A stretch of 64,000 bases of DNA. Source: Phycicoccus sp. Soil802 (lineage in GTDB: Bacteria; Actinomycetota; Actinomycetes; Actinomycetales; Dermatophilaceae). Both the position numbers and the translations under genes were made by a program. The stretch spans positions 478,618 to 542,617 of the forward strand of contig NZ_LMSS01000005.1 of assembly GCF_001429605.1 (NCBI RefSeq). Direction: 5' to 3'. The stretch's first letter is position 1; each line of letters opens with the position of its first letter. The notes under the pieces are model-generated. The model ran no database searches and was not told the DNA's origin. It worked only from the letters and a program-made list of their open reading frames with translations. Shown here one piece after another: positions 8,136 through 19,700 of this stretch.

Positions 8136-9479
<1,344 letters not shown>

Positions 9480-9572
9480 CTACCCGCCCGCACCCCGCCC
9501 AGCGACGACCGACCCGCACCGTGGACGTACCCCGTGGAGCCCGCCCCGCGGCATACCTCGCGGTTGTCACAG

Positions 9573-9657
9573 CTTTATCGGGTCTAGCAGGAAAGTTGAC
9601 CCTCGCACGTGTTCGGAAGCGGTGCGAGGATCAAAGTTCTTGCCAGACCCGATAAAG
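9573..9657. terminator. Long imperfect hairpin between psuG and eno
   Basis: Two 36-base arms (9573-9608 and 9622-9657) pair at 31 of 36 positions around a 13-base loop. The outer 13 bases (CTTTATCGGGTCT) and inner 8 (CCTCGCAC) are perfect. It lies just past the psuG stop and before the eno promoter, so it most simply terminates the psuKG transcript. There is no T-tract. The stem is unusually long for a terminator; a processed RNA or insertion remnant is possible. Confidence 0.55.
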
Positions 9658-9674
9658 GTGAGGTTCGGGGGTGG

Positions 9675-10601
9675 TCAGGGCAGCAGGCGTTGGTATGCCG
9701 CCGCGAGCGCGGCTCCCAGCCGGGCGTTGTGCCGCACGAGGGCGATGTTGGTCTCGAGGCTCGCACCCCCGGACAGCTCGACGATCCGGCCCAGCAGGAA
9801 GGGCGTGATGTCCTTGCCGTGGATGCCGCGCTCGGCGCACTCGGCGAGGGCCTGGTCGATCAGCCCGCCGATCTCGGCAGCCGGGATCTCGTCCTCGACG
9901 GGCACCGGGTTGGTGACCGCGATACCGCCGGACAGGCCCAGCGACCACTTCGCGTGCATCATCGCGGCGACGTCGTCGGCCCCGTCGACCCGCATCGGCG
10001 CCGGGTGCCCGCTCTCGCGCGAGTAGAAGGACGGGAACTCGTCGGAGCCGACGACCACGACCGGCACTCCCAGGGTCTCCAGCGACTCGAGGGTCAGGCC
10101 GATGTCGAGGATCGACTTCACCCCGGCGCTGATCACGGCCACGTCGGTCTGTCCCAGCTCGGTGAGGTCGGCCGAGATGTCGAAGCTCGTCTCGGCGCCG
10201 CGGTGCACCCCGCCGAGGCCACCGGTCACGAACACCCTGATCCCGGCCAGGGCCGCGAGCCGCATCGTGCTGGCGACCGTGGTGGCGCCGTGCGCCCGCC
10301 GGGCGATGACGTAGGGGAGGTCGCGGATGCTGACCTTGGCGACGTCGGGGTGGGTCGCCAGGGTCTCGAGCTCGTCGCGGGTGAGGCCGATCCGCGGCAC
10401 CCCGTCGAGGACCGCGATCGTGGCCGGGACCGCACCGCCGTCGCGGATGATCTGCTCGACCTCGAGCGCCATCTCGACGTTGCGGGGGTATGGCATGCCG
10501 TGGCTGATGATCGTGCTCTCGAGGGCCACGACCGGTGGGCCGGCGGCGAGCGCCTCGGCCACCTCGGTCGTGAGCTGGAGCGAGGGGTGCGGGGTGGTCA
10601 T
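9675..10601 (-). CDS. psuG: Pseudouridine-5'-phosphate glycosidase
   Basis: 308 residues. It reversibly cleaves pseudouridine 5'-phosphate to uracil and ribose 5-phosphate. ALESTIISHGMPYPRN near 27 is the hallmark of the family. VTGGLGGVHRGAE (about 125) and VISAGVKSILDI (about 155) build the Mn-binding active site. NPVPVEDEI and GKDITPFLLGRI near the C-terminus are also conserved. The ATG overlaps the psuK stop by 4 bases, so kinase and glycosidase are co-translated and catabolise pseudouridine together. Confidence 0.95.
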   Translation of the reverse strand: MTTPHPSLQLTTEVAEALAAGPPVVALESTIISHGMPYPRNVEMALEVEQIIRDGGAVPATIAVLDGVPRIGLTRDELETLATHPDVAKVSIRDLPYVIARRAHGATTVASTMRLAALAGIRVFVTGGLGGVHRGAETSFDISADLTELGQTDVAVISAGVKSILDIGLTLESLETLGVPVVVVGSDEFPSFYSRESGHPAPMRVDGADDVAAMMHAKWSLGLSGGIAVTNPVPVEDEIPAAEIGGLIDQALAECAERGIHGKDITPFLLGRIVELSGGASLETNIALVRHNARLGAALAAAYQRLLP

Positions 10602-11794
10602 GCGTTCTCCTTGGACGTGCTCTTCGGGGCCGTGCTGCTGGCCGTCTTGCCACTCTGGGTCGCGTCACGCAGCACCTTGCGGAGCTCGGCGTCGATGAGC
10701 CGGGGGGTCAGGTCGGGGCGGACGGTCTCGGGGCTGGCGACCGTGAGCGCGGCCGCCATCTGGCCGAACCGGGCCGCGTCGACCGGTCCGTCGCCACGCA
10801 TGAGCGCGTGGACGAAGGCCGCGGTCATGGCGTCGCCGGCGCCGGTGACGTCGACCGGCGTGACGGGCGGGGCGGCGAGGGTGACGACCGTGACGCGCCC
10901 CCCTGCGCCCAGGCTGCTGAGCAGGCTCCCCTTGGTGCCGCGACGGACCCAGACGTTCTGCACGCCCACGTCGTGCAGCCGGCGGGCGGCCCGGGAGATC
11001 GCGACGCGCGTCTGGGGCACGGTCTCGCCGACGATGGCGGACAGCTCGTCGAGGTTGGGGGTGAGCGCCAGCACCGGCCGCTGCGGCGACAGCAGGTGCG
11101 CCAGTGGTCGCGCCTTGGCGACGCTGACCGGTTCGAGCACCACCGGCACCTCGACGGCCGCGGCGAAGTCGAGCAGCCAGGCGGCCGGCGCCTCGGGGAT
11201 GTTGCCGTCGAGGACCAGCAGCGTCGCGTGGCTGAGCAGGTCGCGCGAGGCCATCAGCTGGCGCACGGTGAGCCGGTCGGTCGCCCGCATGTTCGACACC
11301 GCCACCACCAGCTCGCCGGTGGAGTCGAGCACGGCGAGGTAGGTGCCGGTGGCATCGTCCGACGCGATCATGTGGTCCACCACGACCCCGGCCGCCCGGG
11401 TGGCGGCAACGATCTCGTCGCCGAACGAGTCGCCACCCACGGGGGCCACGAGGTGGGTCGGGCTGCCCAGCCGGGCGAGGTTCTCGGCGATGTTGCGGCC
11501 CACTCCCCCAGGGGTGCTCATGGCCGCACCCGGGTTGGAGGTGCGCAGCTGGATCGCGTCCTTCGAGTGCGCCTTGATGTCCATGTTGGCGCCACCGACC
11601 ACGACGACGGAGTGCGCATCCGGGCGGACGATGTAGCCGCGACCGAGGATGGCGCCCTTGCGGGTGAGGTTGGACAGGTGCACCGACACGGCTGCCTTGG
11701 TCGACCCGAGCCGCTCCGCGATGGCCGCGGCGTCGAGGAGGGGCTGGGCACGGAGCAGGTCGACGATGTCCCGCTCACGGTCGGTGAGGCTCAT
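10598..11794 (-). CDS. psuK: Pseudouridine kinase, PfkB family with N-terminal HTH
   Basis: 398 residues. Residues 1-60 form a winged helix (LTDRERDIVDLLRAQPLLDAAAIAERLG...AAVSVHLSNL). From about 65 on it is a PfkB sugar kinase: VVVVGGANMDIKA, GGVGRNIAENLARLG, and the anion-hole motif DVTGAGDA near the end. Next to psuG the substrate should be pseudouridine. The HTH suggests it also controls its own promoter, which has an inverted TTGGAA/TTCCAA repeat. ATG at 11794 is chosen because a leaderless -10 sits 7 bases upstream. Confidence 0.9.
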   Translation of the reverse strand: MSLTDRERDIVDLLRAQPLLDAAAIAERLGSTKAAVSVHLSNLTRKGAILGRGYIVRPDAHSVVVVGGANMDIKAHSKDAIQLRTSNPGAAMSTPGGVGRNIAENLARLGSPTHLVAPVGGDSFGDEIVAATRAAGVVVDHMIASDDATGTYLAVLDSTGELVVAVSNMRATDRLTVRQLMASRDLLSHATLLVLDGNIPEAPAAWLLDFAAAVEVPVVLEPVSVAKARPLAHLLSPQRPVLALTPNLDELSAIVGETVPQTRVAISRAARRLHDVGVQNVWVRRGTKGSLLSSLGAGGRVTVVTLAAPPVTPVDVTGAGDAMTAAFVHALMRGDGPVDAARFGQMAAALTVASPETVRPDLTPRLIDAELRKVLRDATQSGKTASSTAPKSTSKENA

Positions 11795-11830
11795 GCTTGG
11801 AACTCTAAGGGCACTTGTAATTCCAAACAA
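11795..11830 (-). promoter_or_regulatory. psuK promoter with inverted-repeat operator
   Basis: Read on the minus strand: -35 TTGTTT (11825-11830), 17-base spacer, -10 TAGAGT (11802-11807), then 7 bases to the ATG, so the mRNA is probably leaderless. TTGGAA (11797-11802) and TTCCAA (11821-11826) form an inverted repeat that brackets the -10 and touches the -35. It is a likely site for the HTH of PsuK itself. Confidence 0.55.
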
Positions 11831-11862
11831 GAGCGGGGTTGCAGCCCGGTGTCCCACAGCGC

Positions 11863-11895
11863 GGGGGCCCGGCACCTACTCGGTGCCGGACCCCC
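11863..11895 (-). terminator. Stem-loop terminator after the small secreted protein gene
   Basis: A 14-base stem GGGGGCCCGGCACC (11863-11876) pairs with 11882-11895 around a TACTC loop, with one mismatch. It lies 21 bases past the stop at 11917 on the minus strand and before the psuK promoter. There is no T-tract, as is common in Actinobacteria. Confidence 0.7.
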
Positions 11896-11916
11896 GGGTG
11901 TCGCTCGAGCCCCCGG

Positions 11917-12234
11917 TCACGCGGGGTGGGCCAGGTGACCGTGGTTCCGGCGCGAGAACGCCGCCGCACCGGCACCGGCGAGGGCGATACCGGCGAGCAG
12001 GCCGGCGCCGAGCTGCAGCACCTCGACTCCGTTGTCGTCGATCGGGTTGGGCAGGGACCGCTGGTTGCCGCCGGTCGCGGGGCCCTCGTAGCAGTTGACG
12101 GAGCAGTGCTGGTCGGCCCAGTCGCCGTTCCCGGGCACCTGGCGGGCGCTGGCCGGGCCGGCGATGGAGAGGGCGATGAGTCCGGTGGCTCCGAAGACGG
12201 CGGCCGACCGGCGAAGGCTGGTGGTGTGCGACAT
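11917..12234 (-). CDS. Small secreted, membrane-anchored protein
   Basis: 105 residues. A signal peptide (LRRSAAVFGATGLIALSIAG, cleavage after ASA near 31) leads to a ~35-residue exported segment with two cysteines (HCSVNC) that could form a disulfide. A C-terminal helix (VLQLGAGLLAGIALAGAGAAAF) and a short basic tail (SRRNHGH) follow. It resembles a short cell-surface anchor protein, but I recognise no family. The start ATG has GGACCAGGACC upstream. It is divergent from the first giant SARP gene. Confidence 0.7.
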   Translation of the reverse strand: MSHTTSLRRSAAVFGATGLIALSIAGPASARQVPGNGDWADQHCSVNCYEGPATGGNQRSLPNPIDDNGVEVLQLGAGLLAGIALAGAGAAAFSRRNHGHLAHPA

Positions 12235-12304
12235 GGTCCTGGTCCTTTGCGTGAGCTGGTGGTTCGTGCCGGACGGGTTGTCCACGACCGTTGTCGCACC
12301 CACC

Positions 12305-12385
12305 GGTACCGGGACAGCGCCGGGCGGGTATCAGCCGGGTATCAGCGCCGTTGACGGGGTGCCGGTGGAGGGTCACATTCGAGGT
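12305..12385 (+). promoter_or_regulatory. Leaderless promoter with 11-bp-phased heptamers (copy 1)
   Basis: Heptamers GGTATCA at 12327 and 12338 and CGTTGAC at 12349 are exactly 11 bp apart. A weaker GGTACCG lies two turns upstream at 12305. -35 TTGACG (12351-12356), 17 bases, -10 CACATT (12374-12379), 6 bases, then GTG 12386. Eleven-bp-spaced direct heptamers are the known operator style of SARP regulators. Confidence 0.7.
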
Positions 12386-15300
12386 GTGCGCATCGCCGTG
12401 CTCGGCCCCCTCGAAGTCGACGAGGGACGGATCCTCCTGGCGCCGCGGGACCAGGTGGTCCTCGAGGCACTGGCCGCCCGCCCCGGTGAGACCGTCCGGG
12501 CCGATGCCATTGCGGAGGCCCTCTGGGGCGAACACCTCCCGCCCTCGTGGCCCAAGGTGGTGCAGGGGTGCGTCTCCCGGCTACGGAAGGCGCTCGGCGC
12601 GGCCGCGATCGTGACGTCGGGGACGGGGTACCGGCTCGTCCTGCACCGCGACGACTTCGACCACCTCTGCTTCGAGGACCTGCTGCTGCGCGCGGGCGAG
12701 CTGCTGGCGACAGGTGAGCCCGAGCGGGCGCGATACGCCAGCGGCCAGGCGCTGGGCCTGTGGCGCGGCGACCCGTTGGAGCGACTGACGGACTGGGACG
12801 TCGGACGGATCGAGACCGAGCGCCTCGCCGAACGCAGGCGTGACGGCGAGGACCTGTATGCCGAGTCGGCCATCCGCGCGGGCCGGCACCGCGACGTCCT
12901 CGGCGAGCTCCACCGCATGGTCGCCCAACAGCCCACCCGCGAACGCCGGTGGGGGCTGCTGGCCCTCGCGCAGTACCAGGCGGGTCGTCAGGCGGAGGCC
13001 CTCGGGACGCTCCAACGCGCCCGGGCCACCCTCGTCAACGAGTTCGGGCTCGACCCCGGACCCCAGCTCGCCGACCTCGAGGAGGCGATCCTGCGGCAGG
13101 ACCCCACCCTGGTCACCCAGGGCACACCCCCCGAGCAGGACGCCGCCTGTCCCTACCTCGGACTGGTCGCGTACGACGTCGGTGACGCACCGGCATACTT
13201 CGGCCGCGAGGCGGACGTCGCCGCCTGCCTGCGGCGCCTCGACGAGGCCGGCGTCCTCGCGGTGGTGGGGCCGTCCGGGTGCGGCAAGTCCTCGCTGATC
13301 CGGGCCGGGGTGGCGGCGGCACTGGTCCGCGACGGTCACGCGGTGAAGATCGTGACGCCGGGGACCCACCCGGAGGAGGTGCTGGCGCAGGCATCGGCCG
13401 GGGTCGGTGCGGTGTTCGTCATCGACCAGTGCGAGGAGGCACTGGGCCTCCCGGAGACGTCCCCGGAGCGGGAGGCGTTCTTCGCGGGACTGGTCGAGTT
13501 CGCCAGGCGGGGTCGGCTCGTCCTCTCGCTGCGCGCGGACCGCCTCGGCGAGCTCGCCGTCCACCCCGAGTTCGCCCACCTGGCCGAGAAGGGTCTCTAC
13601 CTGTTGGGGGGCATGGGTCCGGCCGAGCTGCGCAGTGCCGTGGAGGGGCCCGCGGCGCAGGCCGGGCTGCGGCTCGAGCCGGGGCTGGTCGACCTGCTCG
13701 TGCGCGAGGTCGAGGGCTCGCCCGGGGCGCTGCCCCTCCTGTCCCACGTGTTGCGCCAGACGTGGCGGCGCCGCGAGGGCGACACGTTGACGGTCAAGGG
13801 GTATGCCGCGACCGGAGGAGTGCGCGAAGCCGTCGCCCAGTCGGCCGAGCGGCTCTACCGCGAGCTGAGCCCCAGCCAACAGGGCATGCTCCGTGATCTC
13901 ATGGTGCGTCTGGTCTCGTCGGACGACTCCGGCGAGCCCGTGCGCACCCGGGTGTCCCGGCGCGTCGTCACGTCGGACGACGAGCACACCGCTGTCGTGG
14001 AGGCGCTGGTGGGGGCCCGGCTCGTGAGCAGTGACGGCGACACGGTGGAGATCGCGCACGAGTCCCTGGCGGTCGCCTGGCCGCGGCTGCGCTCGTGGTT
14101 GGACGACGACGTCGACGGGCTCCGGATCATGCGCCACCTCACCGTGGCCGCCGAGAGCTGGGACGAGCTGGGACGGCCCGACAGCGAGCTGTACCGCGGC
14201 GTCCGGCAGGCCCGGGCAGCGGAGTGGCGGCGCAGCCACGACCCCGAGCTCACTCCCCCGGAGCGGGCCTTCCTCGACACCTCGGCCGAGCTGGCCGAGA
14301 CCGAGCAGCGGGCCACCGAGGAGCAGGTCCGCCGGGAACGGCGCTCCAACCAACGGCTCCGGGCCGGGCTCGCCGCGGTCGCCGTCCTGCTCGCCGTTTC
14401 GATCGTCGCCGGGGCCCTCGCCAAGACCGCCGCAGACCGTGCCGACCAGCAGAAGGCCGTGGCCTCCGCCGCGGCTCGCGCCGCAGACGCGCGACGGCTC
14501 AGCGCCGAGGCACTGCGATCGACCGAGATCGACCGCTCGCTGCTGCTCGCCACCGCCGGTACGGCACTGCACGACTCCGCCGACACCCGATTCGCACTCG
14601 CGCAGGTGCTCGACCGGGCGCCTCAGCTCATCCGCGCCGTCCGGAACACCGGCGGGTTCATCTCGCTCTCCCTGCACCCGGACGGAAAGACCATCGCCGC
14701 GGCCGAGCCCTTGGGCGGCGTGGCGATCTTCGACAGCGGCACTTTGGCCGAGGTGGCACGCAACGACGAGGTCACCACCCGGTCAGTGCGGTTCAGCCCC
14801 GACGGTAGGCAGCTGGCGGCCAGCGCGAACCCCTGGACCCCCACCGGGGAACGTCCGGTCCACGCCATTCCTCTCCGCCTGCTCGACCCGCGGACCGCAA
14901 AGCTGCTCCCAACCCAGCTCGGCGGCGTGCCGTCCGGGCGGGTCCTTCACGAGAGCTTCGCCTACAGCGCCAACGGGAAGTGGCTTGCGGCGGGTTTCAT
15001 CCACCCTCGCGAGGCTGATGGCAGGACGGTCTTCCGCGTGTGGGACACAGCCCACGTGGGCACACCGATCGCCTCCTTCAGCGTTTCCTGGATCGCCAGC
15101 GTCCCACCTGCGGTCAGCGGCGACGGCCGACGGGTCTATGTGACGTCGGACGACGGTGGGCACGTCTTCGACGCGTCCTCGGGCCGCGAGCTGAAGCACC
15201 TCGCGGCCGCACAACCGGAGGGGTTCGTGACGAGCCAGGACGGGTCGAAGCTGGCCCTCCGCGACGGCTCCCAGATCCGGGTCCTCGACCCGGGGCGCCT

Positions 15301-16570
15301 GACCACGCTGGCCACCCTGCGCGAGGACGGGCAGATCGACCACCCGATCGCCTTTGACCCCGAGGGCAAGCGGGTGGCGTATGTCGTCGACGGGACGACA
15401 GTCGTGCGCTCCATTGGCACGCCCGACCTCCCGGGGGTGCCCTACCCGACGGGCGACGAGTTCGCTGCCGCGGCACTGGTCTTCGGACGCGACGGGACGA
15501 CGCTCTTCGGGGCGCGCACGGACGGCCTCCTGCTGGCGTGGGACCTCAAGGGCGATCGACGGTACGTCCCCACGACCGCGTCGGTGGAGCACGACCCAGA
15601 GGTCAGTCCCTACGTCGCTGCCGTGTCGCCCGACCATCGCACGCTCGTCCAGTTCGGCCGCACCGACAAGGGGCCAGCCGTCCAGTTCCGCACCGTGGGG
15701 AACGGCACACTAGGCCCTGCCACACCCACGCGTCAGACGGAGGGCTGGTACGTCGGCCTGGCGTGGCGACCGGACAGCACGGCCGTGGCCTCGATGCTCG
15801 ACGACGAGTGGGTCCGGGTGTGGGCTCGCGATGACGGCAGCCTCCTCGACGAGCACCGGGTCCCCGGGGACGGCGTGTTCTCGGCGTCGTTCAGCCGCGA
15901 CGGCACCCGCCTTGCGATCGGCACCCGGAACGGCTGGGTCAGAACGTTCGGCACCGGCGGGCGGGCGTCGGGACCCGACATCCGCATCAGCACGCAGAAG
16001 CCGGCGGGTGCGGTGGCGATGACCCGGGACGGCCGCCGCGCGGTCGCGACCGCGGGCGAGCAGGTCGTGCTCCTCGATCTCGAGTCCGGCAAGGAGCTGC
16101 GCAGGGCCGACCTCGGCTTCGTGGCCGTCGGTGTGAGCTTTGCTCCCGACGGCCGGACGATCGCCGCCACGGGTCTCGCCCCCGCGCAGGCCTACTTCGG
16201 GGCCACTTCGGTGCTCGACGCCGGCACCCTGGCGACAGCATGGTCGGTGTTCGGGCCCCAGGCCGGTGGAGACTTCCCGACCTACTCCGCCGACGGAACG
16301 CGGTTCCTCACCGTCGGGGACGGGCAGGTACGGGTCTACGACCTCACCGGTGGACTGGTGGGATCGATGCAGTCGGAGGGGCTCGCGGCTGCCTCGTTCG
16401 CGGACGATGCCGGGGCCATCACGCTCGTGTCGTCCACGGGGGCTCTCTCGCGGTGGGACTACCGGCCCGAGGCCGCCCGGCGGGCTGCGTGCCGGATCGC
16501 GGGACGTGATCTCACTGACCAGGAGTGGGACAAGTTCCTTCCTGAGCGGCAACGCATCAAGGTCTGCTGA
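12386..16570 (+). CDS. SARP-BTAD-STAND NTPase-TM-WD40 regulator, copy 1
   Basis: 1,394 residues. Residues 1-90 are a winged-helix DNA-binding domain of OmpR/SARP type (recognition region VVQGCVSRLRKAL). About 92-245 is the BTAD helical domain. An nSTAND1-type NTPase starts at CPYLGLVAYD (about 255), with P-loop GPSGCGKSS at 295-303 and Walker B VFVIDQCEEAL near 345. Family motifs LPLLSHVLRQTW and IAHESLAVAWPRLRSWL follow. One membrane helix (GLAAVAVLLAVSIVAGALA, about 661-680) separates this from a WD40-like propeller (about 730-1,360) with repeated SPDGR-type turns. The DNA-binding end must be cytoplasmic, so the propeller should be outside. GTG is chosen by comparison with the other two copies. 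Most divergent of the three; its targets probably include its own promoter. Confidence 0.85.
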   Translation: MRIAVLGPLEVDEGRILLAPRDQVVLEALAARPGETVRADAIAEALWGEHLPPSWPKVVQGCVSRLRKALGAAAIVTSGTGYRLVLHRDDFDHLCFEDLLLRAGELLATGEPERARYASGQALGLWRGDPLERLTDWDVGRIETERLAERRRDGEDLYAESAIRAGRHRDVLGELHRMVAQQPTRERRWGLLALAQYQAGRQAEALGTLQRARATLVNEFGLDPGPQLADLEEAILRQDPTLVTQGTPPEQDAACPYLGLVAYDVGDAPAYFGREADVAACLRRLDEAGVLAVVGPSGCGKSSLIRAGVAAALVRDGHAVKIVTPGTHPEEVLAQASAGVGAVFVIDQCEEALGLPETSPEREAFFAGLVEFARRGRLVLSLRADRLGELAVHPEFAHLAEKGLYLLGGMGPAELRSAVEGPAAQAGLRLEPGLVDLLVREVEGSPGALPLLSHVLRQTWRRREGDTLTVKGYAATGGVREAVAQSAERLYRELSPSQQGMLRDLMVRLVSSDDSGEPVRTRVSRRVVTSDDEHTAVVEALVGARLVSSDGDTVEIAHESLAVAWPRLRSWLDDDVDGLRIMRHLTVAAESWDELGRPDSELYRGVRQARAAEWRRSHDPELTPPERAFLDTSAELAETEQRATEEQVRRERRSNQRLRAGLAAVAVLLAVSIVAGALAKTAADRADQQKAVASAAARAADARRLSAEALRSTEIDRSLLLATAGTALHDSADTRFALAQVLDRAPQLIRAVRNTGGFISLSLHPDGKTIAAAEPLGGVAIFDSGTLAEVARNDEVTTRSVRFSPDGRQLAASANPWTPTGERPVHAIPLRLLDPRTAKLLPTQLGGVPSGRVLHESFAYSANGKWLAAGFIHPREADGRTVFRVWDTAHVGTPIASFSVSWIASVPPAVSGDGRRVYVTSDDGGHVFDASSGRELKHLAAAQPEGFVTSQDGSKLALRDGSQIRVLDPGRLTTLATLREDGQIDHPIAFDPEGKRVAYVVDGTTVVRSIGTPDLPGVPYPTGDEFAAAALVFGRDGTTLFGARTDGLLLAWDLKGDRRYVPTTASVEHDPEVSPYVAAVSPDHRTLVQFGRTDKGPAVQFRTVGNGTLGPATPTRQTEGWYVGLAWRPDSTAVASMLDDEWVRVWARDDGSLLDEHRVPGDGVFSASFSRDGTRLAIGTRNGWVRTFGTGGRASGPDIRISTQKPAGAVAMTRDGRRAVATAGEQVVLLDLESGKELRRADLGFVAVGVSFAPDGRTIAATGLAPAQAYFGATSVLDAGTLATAWSVFGPQAGGDFPTYSADGTRFLTVGDGQVRVYDLTGGLVGSMQSEGLAAASFADDAGAITLVSSTGALSRWDYRPEAARRAACRIAGRDLTDQEWDKFLPERQRIKVC

Positions 16571-16624
16571 CGAGGCGAGACCGACACTGCGGCATACCTC
16601 TCCCGACCCGGGTGAAACCGGCTC

Positions 16625-16705
16625 GGTGTCACCTTCGTGCGGCGCCGGTGTCAGGCCGGTGTCAGGGCGGTTGACGCCGCCTCCGGCGAGGATCACTGTC
16701 GAGGC
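16625..16705 (+). promoter_or_regulatory. Leaderless promoter with 11-bp-phased heptamers (copy 2)
   Basis: GGTGTCA occurs at 16625, 16647 and 16658 (22 and 11 bp steps), then GGTTGAC at 16669 in the same 11-bp phase. -35 TTGACG (16671-16676), 17 bases, -10 CACTGT (16694-16699), 6 bases, ATG 16706. No ribosome site is present. Confidence 0.75.
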
Positions 16706-19700
16706 ATGCGCATTGCGCTGCTGGGAACGCTGCAGGTCAACGAGGGTCGGACGACTCTCGGTCCCCGCGACCGCATCATCCTGCAGGCCCTCGCCACCCG
16801 CCCCGGCACGGAGCTAAGCGCCGAGGCGCTAGCCGAGACCCTGTGGGGCGAGGACCTGCCCGAGACCTGGCAGAAAGTGGTCCAGGGCTGCATCGTCCGT
16901 CTTCGCAAGGCGCTCGGCGCCGAAGCGATCCAGACCTCACCGCACGGTTATCGCCTGGACCTGCACCAGGACGAGGTGGACCACCTCCAGTTCGAGCACC
17001 TGCTGACGCGGGCTCGCGAGCTGTTGGCGAGCAGCGAGCCCGAGCGCGCCCGCTACGTCACCGGGCAGGCCCGCGAGCTGTGGCGGGGCGAACCGCTCGT
17101 CGACCTCGCGGACTGGGGTCCCGGACGCGTCGAGGCGGAGCGCCTGATCGAGCTGTGGCGCGACGCCGAGGACCTCCACGCCGAAGCCGGCCTGCGCTGC
17201 GGCCGCTACCAGGAGGTGCTCGGTGACGCCCTGCGCATGGTGTCCGAGCAGCCGACTCGCGAGCGCCGCTGGGGCCTGTTGGCTCTCGCGCAGTACCAAG
17301 CGGGAAGACAGGGCGACGCCCTCCAGACGCTGCACCGCGCCAAGCTCACGCTTGCCAACGAGCTGGGCCTCGATCCCGGCCCGGAGCTGGCCGACCTGGA
17401 GCAGGCGATCCTGCACCAGGACCCGTCGCTGGCGGCACGGACGGTCCTGCCCCCGTCCAGCGTCGAGTGCCCCTACCTCGGGCTGGTGGCCTACGACATC
17501 GCGGACGCCCCGACCTTCTTCGGTCGGGACCAGGTGACCGCCGCGTGCCTTCGCCGCCTCGACCAGTCCGGCGTGCTCGCGGTGGTGGGGCCGTCGGGAT
17601 CCGGCAAGTCCTCCCTCGCGCGGGCGGGCATCGCAGCAGCCCTCGAGCGTGACGGTCGGGTCATCCATGTGCTCACGCCGGGTAGCCGCCCCATGCGTGC
17701 CCTCAGCAGTGTCCCGTCGCGTCCGGGCACCGTCCTCGTCGTCGACCAGTGCGAGGAGGCGCTGGCCGTCGACGAGTCCGCGCCGGAACGCATCGAGTTC
17801 TTCGCGACGCTGGTCGACTTCGCCGAACGGCACCCGCTGGTGGTCACCCTGCGCGCGGACCGGTTCGGGGAGCTGGCTCCGCACCCCGACTTCGCCCGGC
17901 TCGTCGAGGGCGGCCTCTACCTCCTGGGCCCGATGACCGAACCCGACCTGCGACGAGCGATCGAGGGTCCCGCCGCCCAGGCCGGCCTGCGGCTCGAACC
18001 GGGCCTCGTCGACCTCCTCGTGCGTGAGGTGGCCGGCGAGCCCTCGGCCCTCCCCCTCCTGTCCCACGTGCTCCGCCAGACGTGGCGACACCGCGAGGGC
18101 GGCACCCTCACGGTCGAGGGGTATGCCGCGACAGGTGGCGTTCGCGAGGCGGTGGCCCAGTCGGCCGAGGGAGTGTTCCGCGCGCTGGACCCCGAGCGCC
18201 AGGCCATGCTCCGAGACCTGATGCTGAGGCTGGTCACGCCCGACGAAGGAGGCGACCCGGTGCGCACCCGGGTCCCACGGCGGTCGATCACCGGAGACCA
18301 GGAGCACCTCGAGCTGGTCGAGCAGCTGGTCGGGGCCCGCCTGCTGGCGAGCGACGGTGACACCGTCGAGATCGCGCACGAGTCACTCGCGGTGGCCTGG
18401 CCGCGCCTGCGGTCGTGGCTGGACGAGGACGTCGACGGGCTGCGCACGCTGCGTCACCTCACCGTCGCGGCCGAGAGCTGGGACGAGCTCGGTCGCCCCG
18501 ACAGCGAGCTCTACCGTGGCGTCCGCCAGGCGCGGGCGGCCGAGTGGCACCAGCGGAGCTGTGCCACGCTCACGGAGACCGAACGCGACTTCCTGCATGA
18601 CTCCGCCGCGCTGGCCAACAAGGAGCAGCGGGCCACCGAAGCCCAGGTGCTCCGCGAGCGCCAGCTGAACCAGCGCCTGCGCCTCGGCTTGGCGGCAGTC
18701 GCCGCCCTGCTGGCTGTCGCGATCGTCGCCGGGGCCGTGGCGCTCACCGCCCGGGACAACGCCGACCAGCAGGCTGCGAGGGCGTCTCGACAGGCGCGCG
18801 CGGCAGACGCTCGTCGGCTCGGGTCCGAGGCACTGCGGGCCACCGAGGCCGACCGCTCCCTGCTGCTCGCTGCGGCAGGGGTCTCGCTGGACGACTCGCT
18901 GGACACCCGGACGAACCTCCTGGCCACCCTCGACCGCGCGCCCGCCCTCCTCGCGAGCGCCCGCAGTGCCGGCCGGATCTACCACCTGGCGGCCAACCCG
19001 ACGACCGACCAGGTGGCGGTGATGGCCGCTGACGGCATCGGGCTCGAGCTGTATGACGGACGGACCCTCCGCCGCATGCCGCTGCCGGAGAAGCTCGTCG
19101 GTGGGACCGTCGTCGCCAGGCCGGACGGCCTGGGCTACGCCGTATCTGTCTCGGGCGACCTCGTGGAGAGCGGGCAGCCGCCCATCCTCCTGCTGGATCG
19201 GACCGGCGCCAGGTCGACGGCGCAGCTGGGAGGACTCCCGCCCCGCTACCAGGTCCTCGACCTGGGGTTCCCCCGCCGCTGGTACCTCGGGTTCTCCCCG
19301 ACCAGCCGCTGGTTCGCCGCATCCCTGGTCCGCATGCCGGAGGACGGCAAGACGCTCACGTTCGTCTGGGACCTCGAGCACCCTGAACGACCGGTGGCCA
19401 GGCTCGAGCTCGGGTGGGTGGGCAGCGCTGCCACCATCAGCCCCGACGGGCGCACGCTCTACTCGGGCGCCTACGGCCTGGACCTCGTGCCCGGCGGGAA
19501 GGGCCAGCTGCTCGTCACCAAGCTCCCCAGCGGCACGACGCGCCGGACCCTGGACCCCGCTGACCTGGCCGTCCGCCAGCTCGACGACGTGCTGGCGCAG
19601 AGCCCGGACGGCCGGACCCTAGCGGTCGGGGCCGGCGTCGAGGTCGTCCTGGTGGACACCGCCACGCTGAAGCCACGAGCGCACCTCTCCGGGCAGGGGG

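Noticed and set aside
12095-12385. A longer N-terminus for the first giant regulator
   Set aside because: The added 97 residues have no counterpart in copies 2 and 3 and run through the phased heptamers and promoter.
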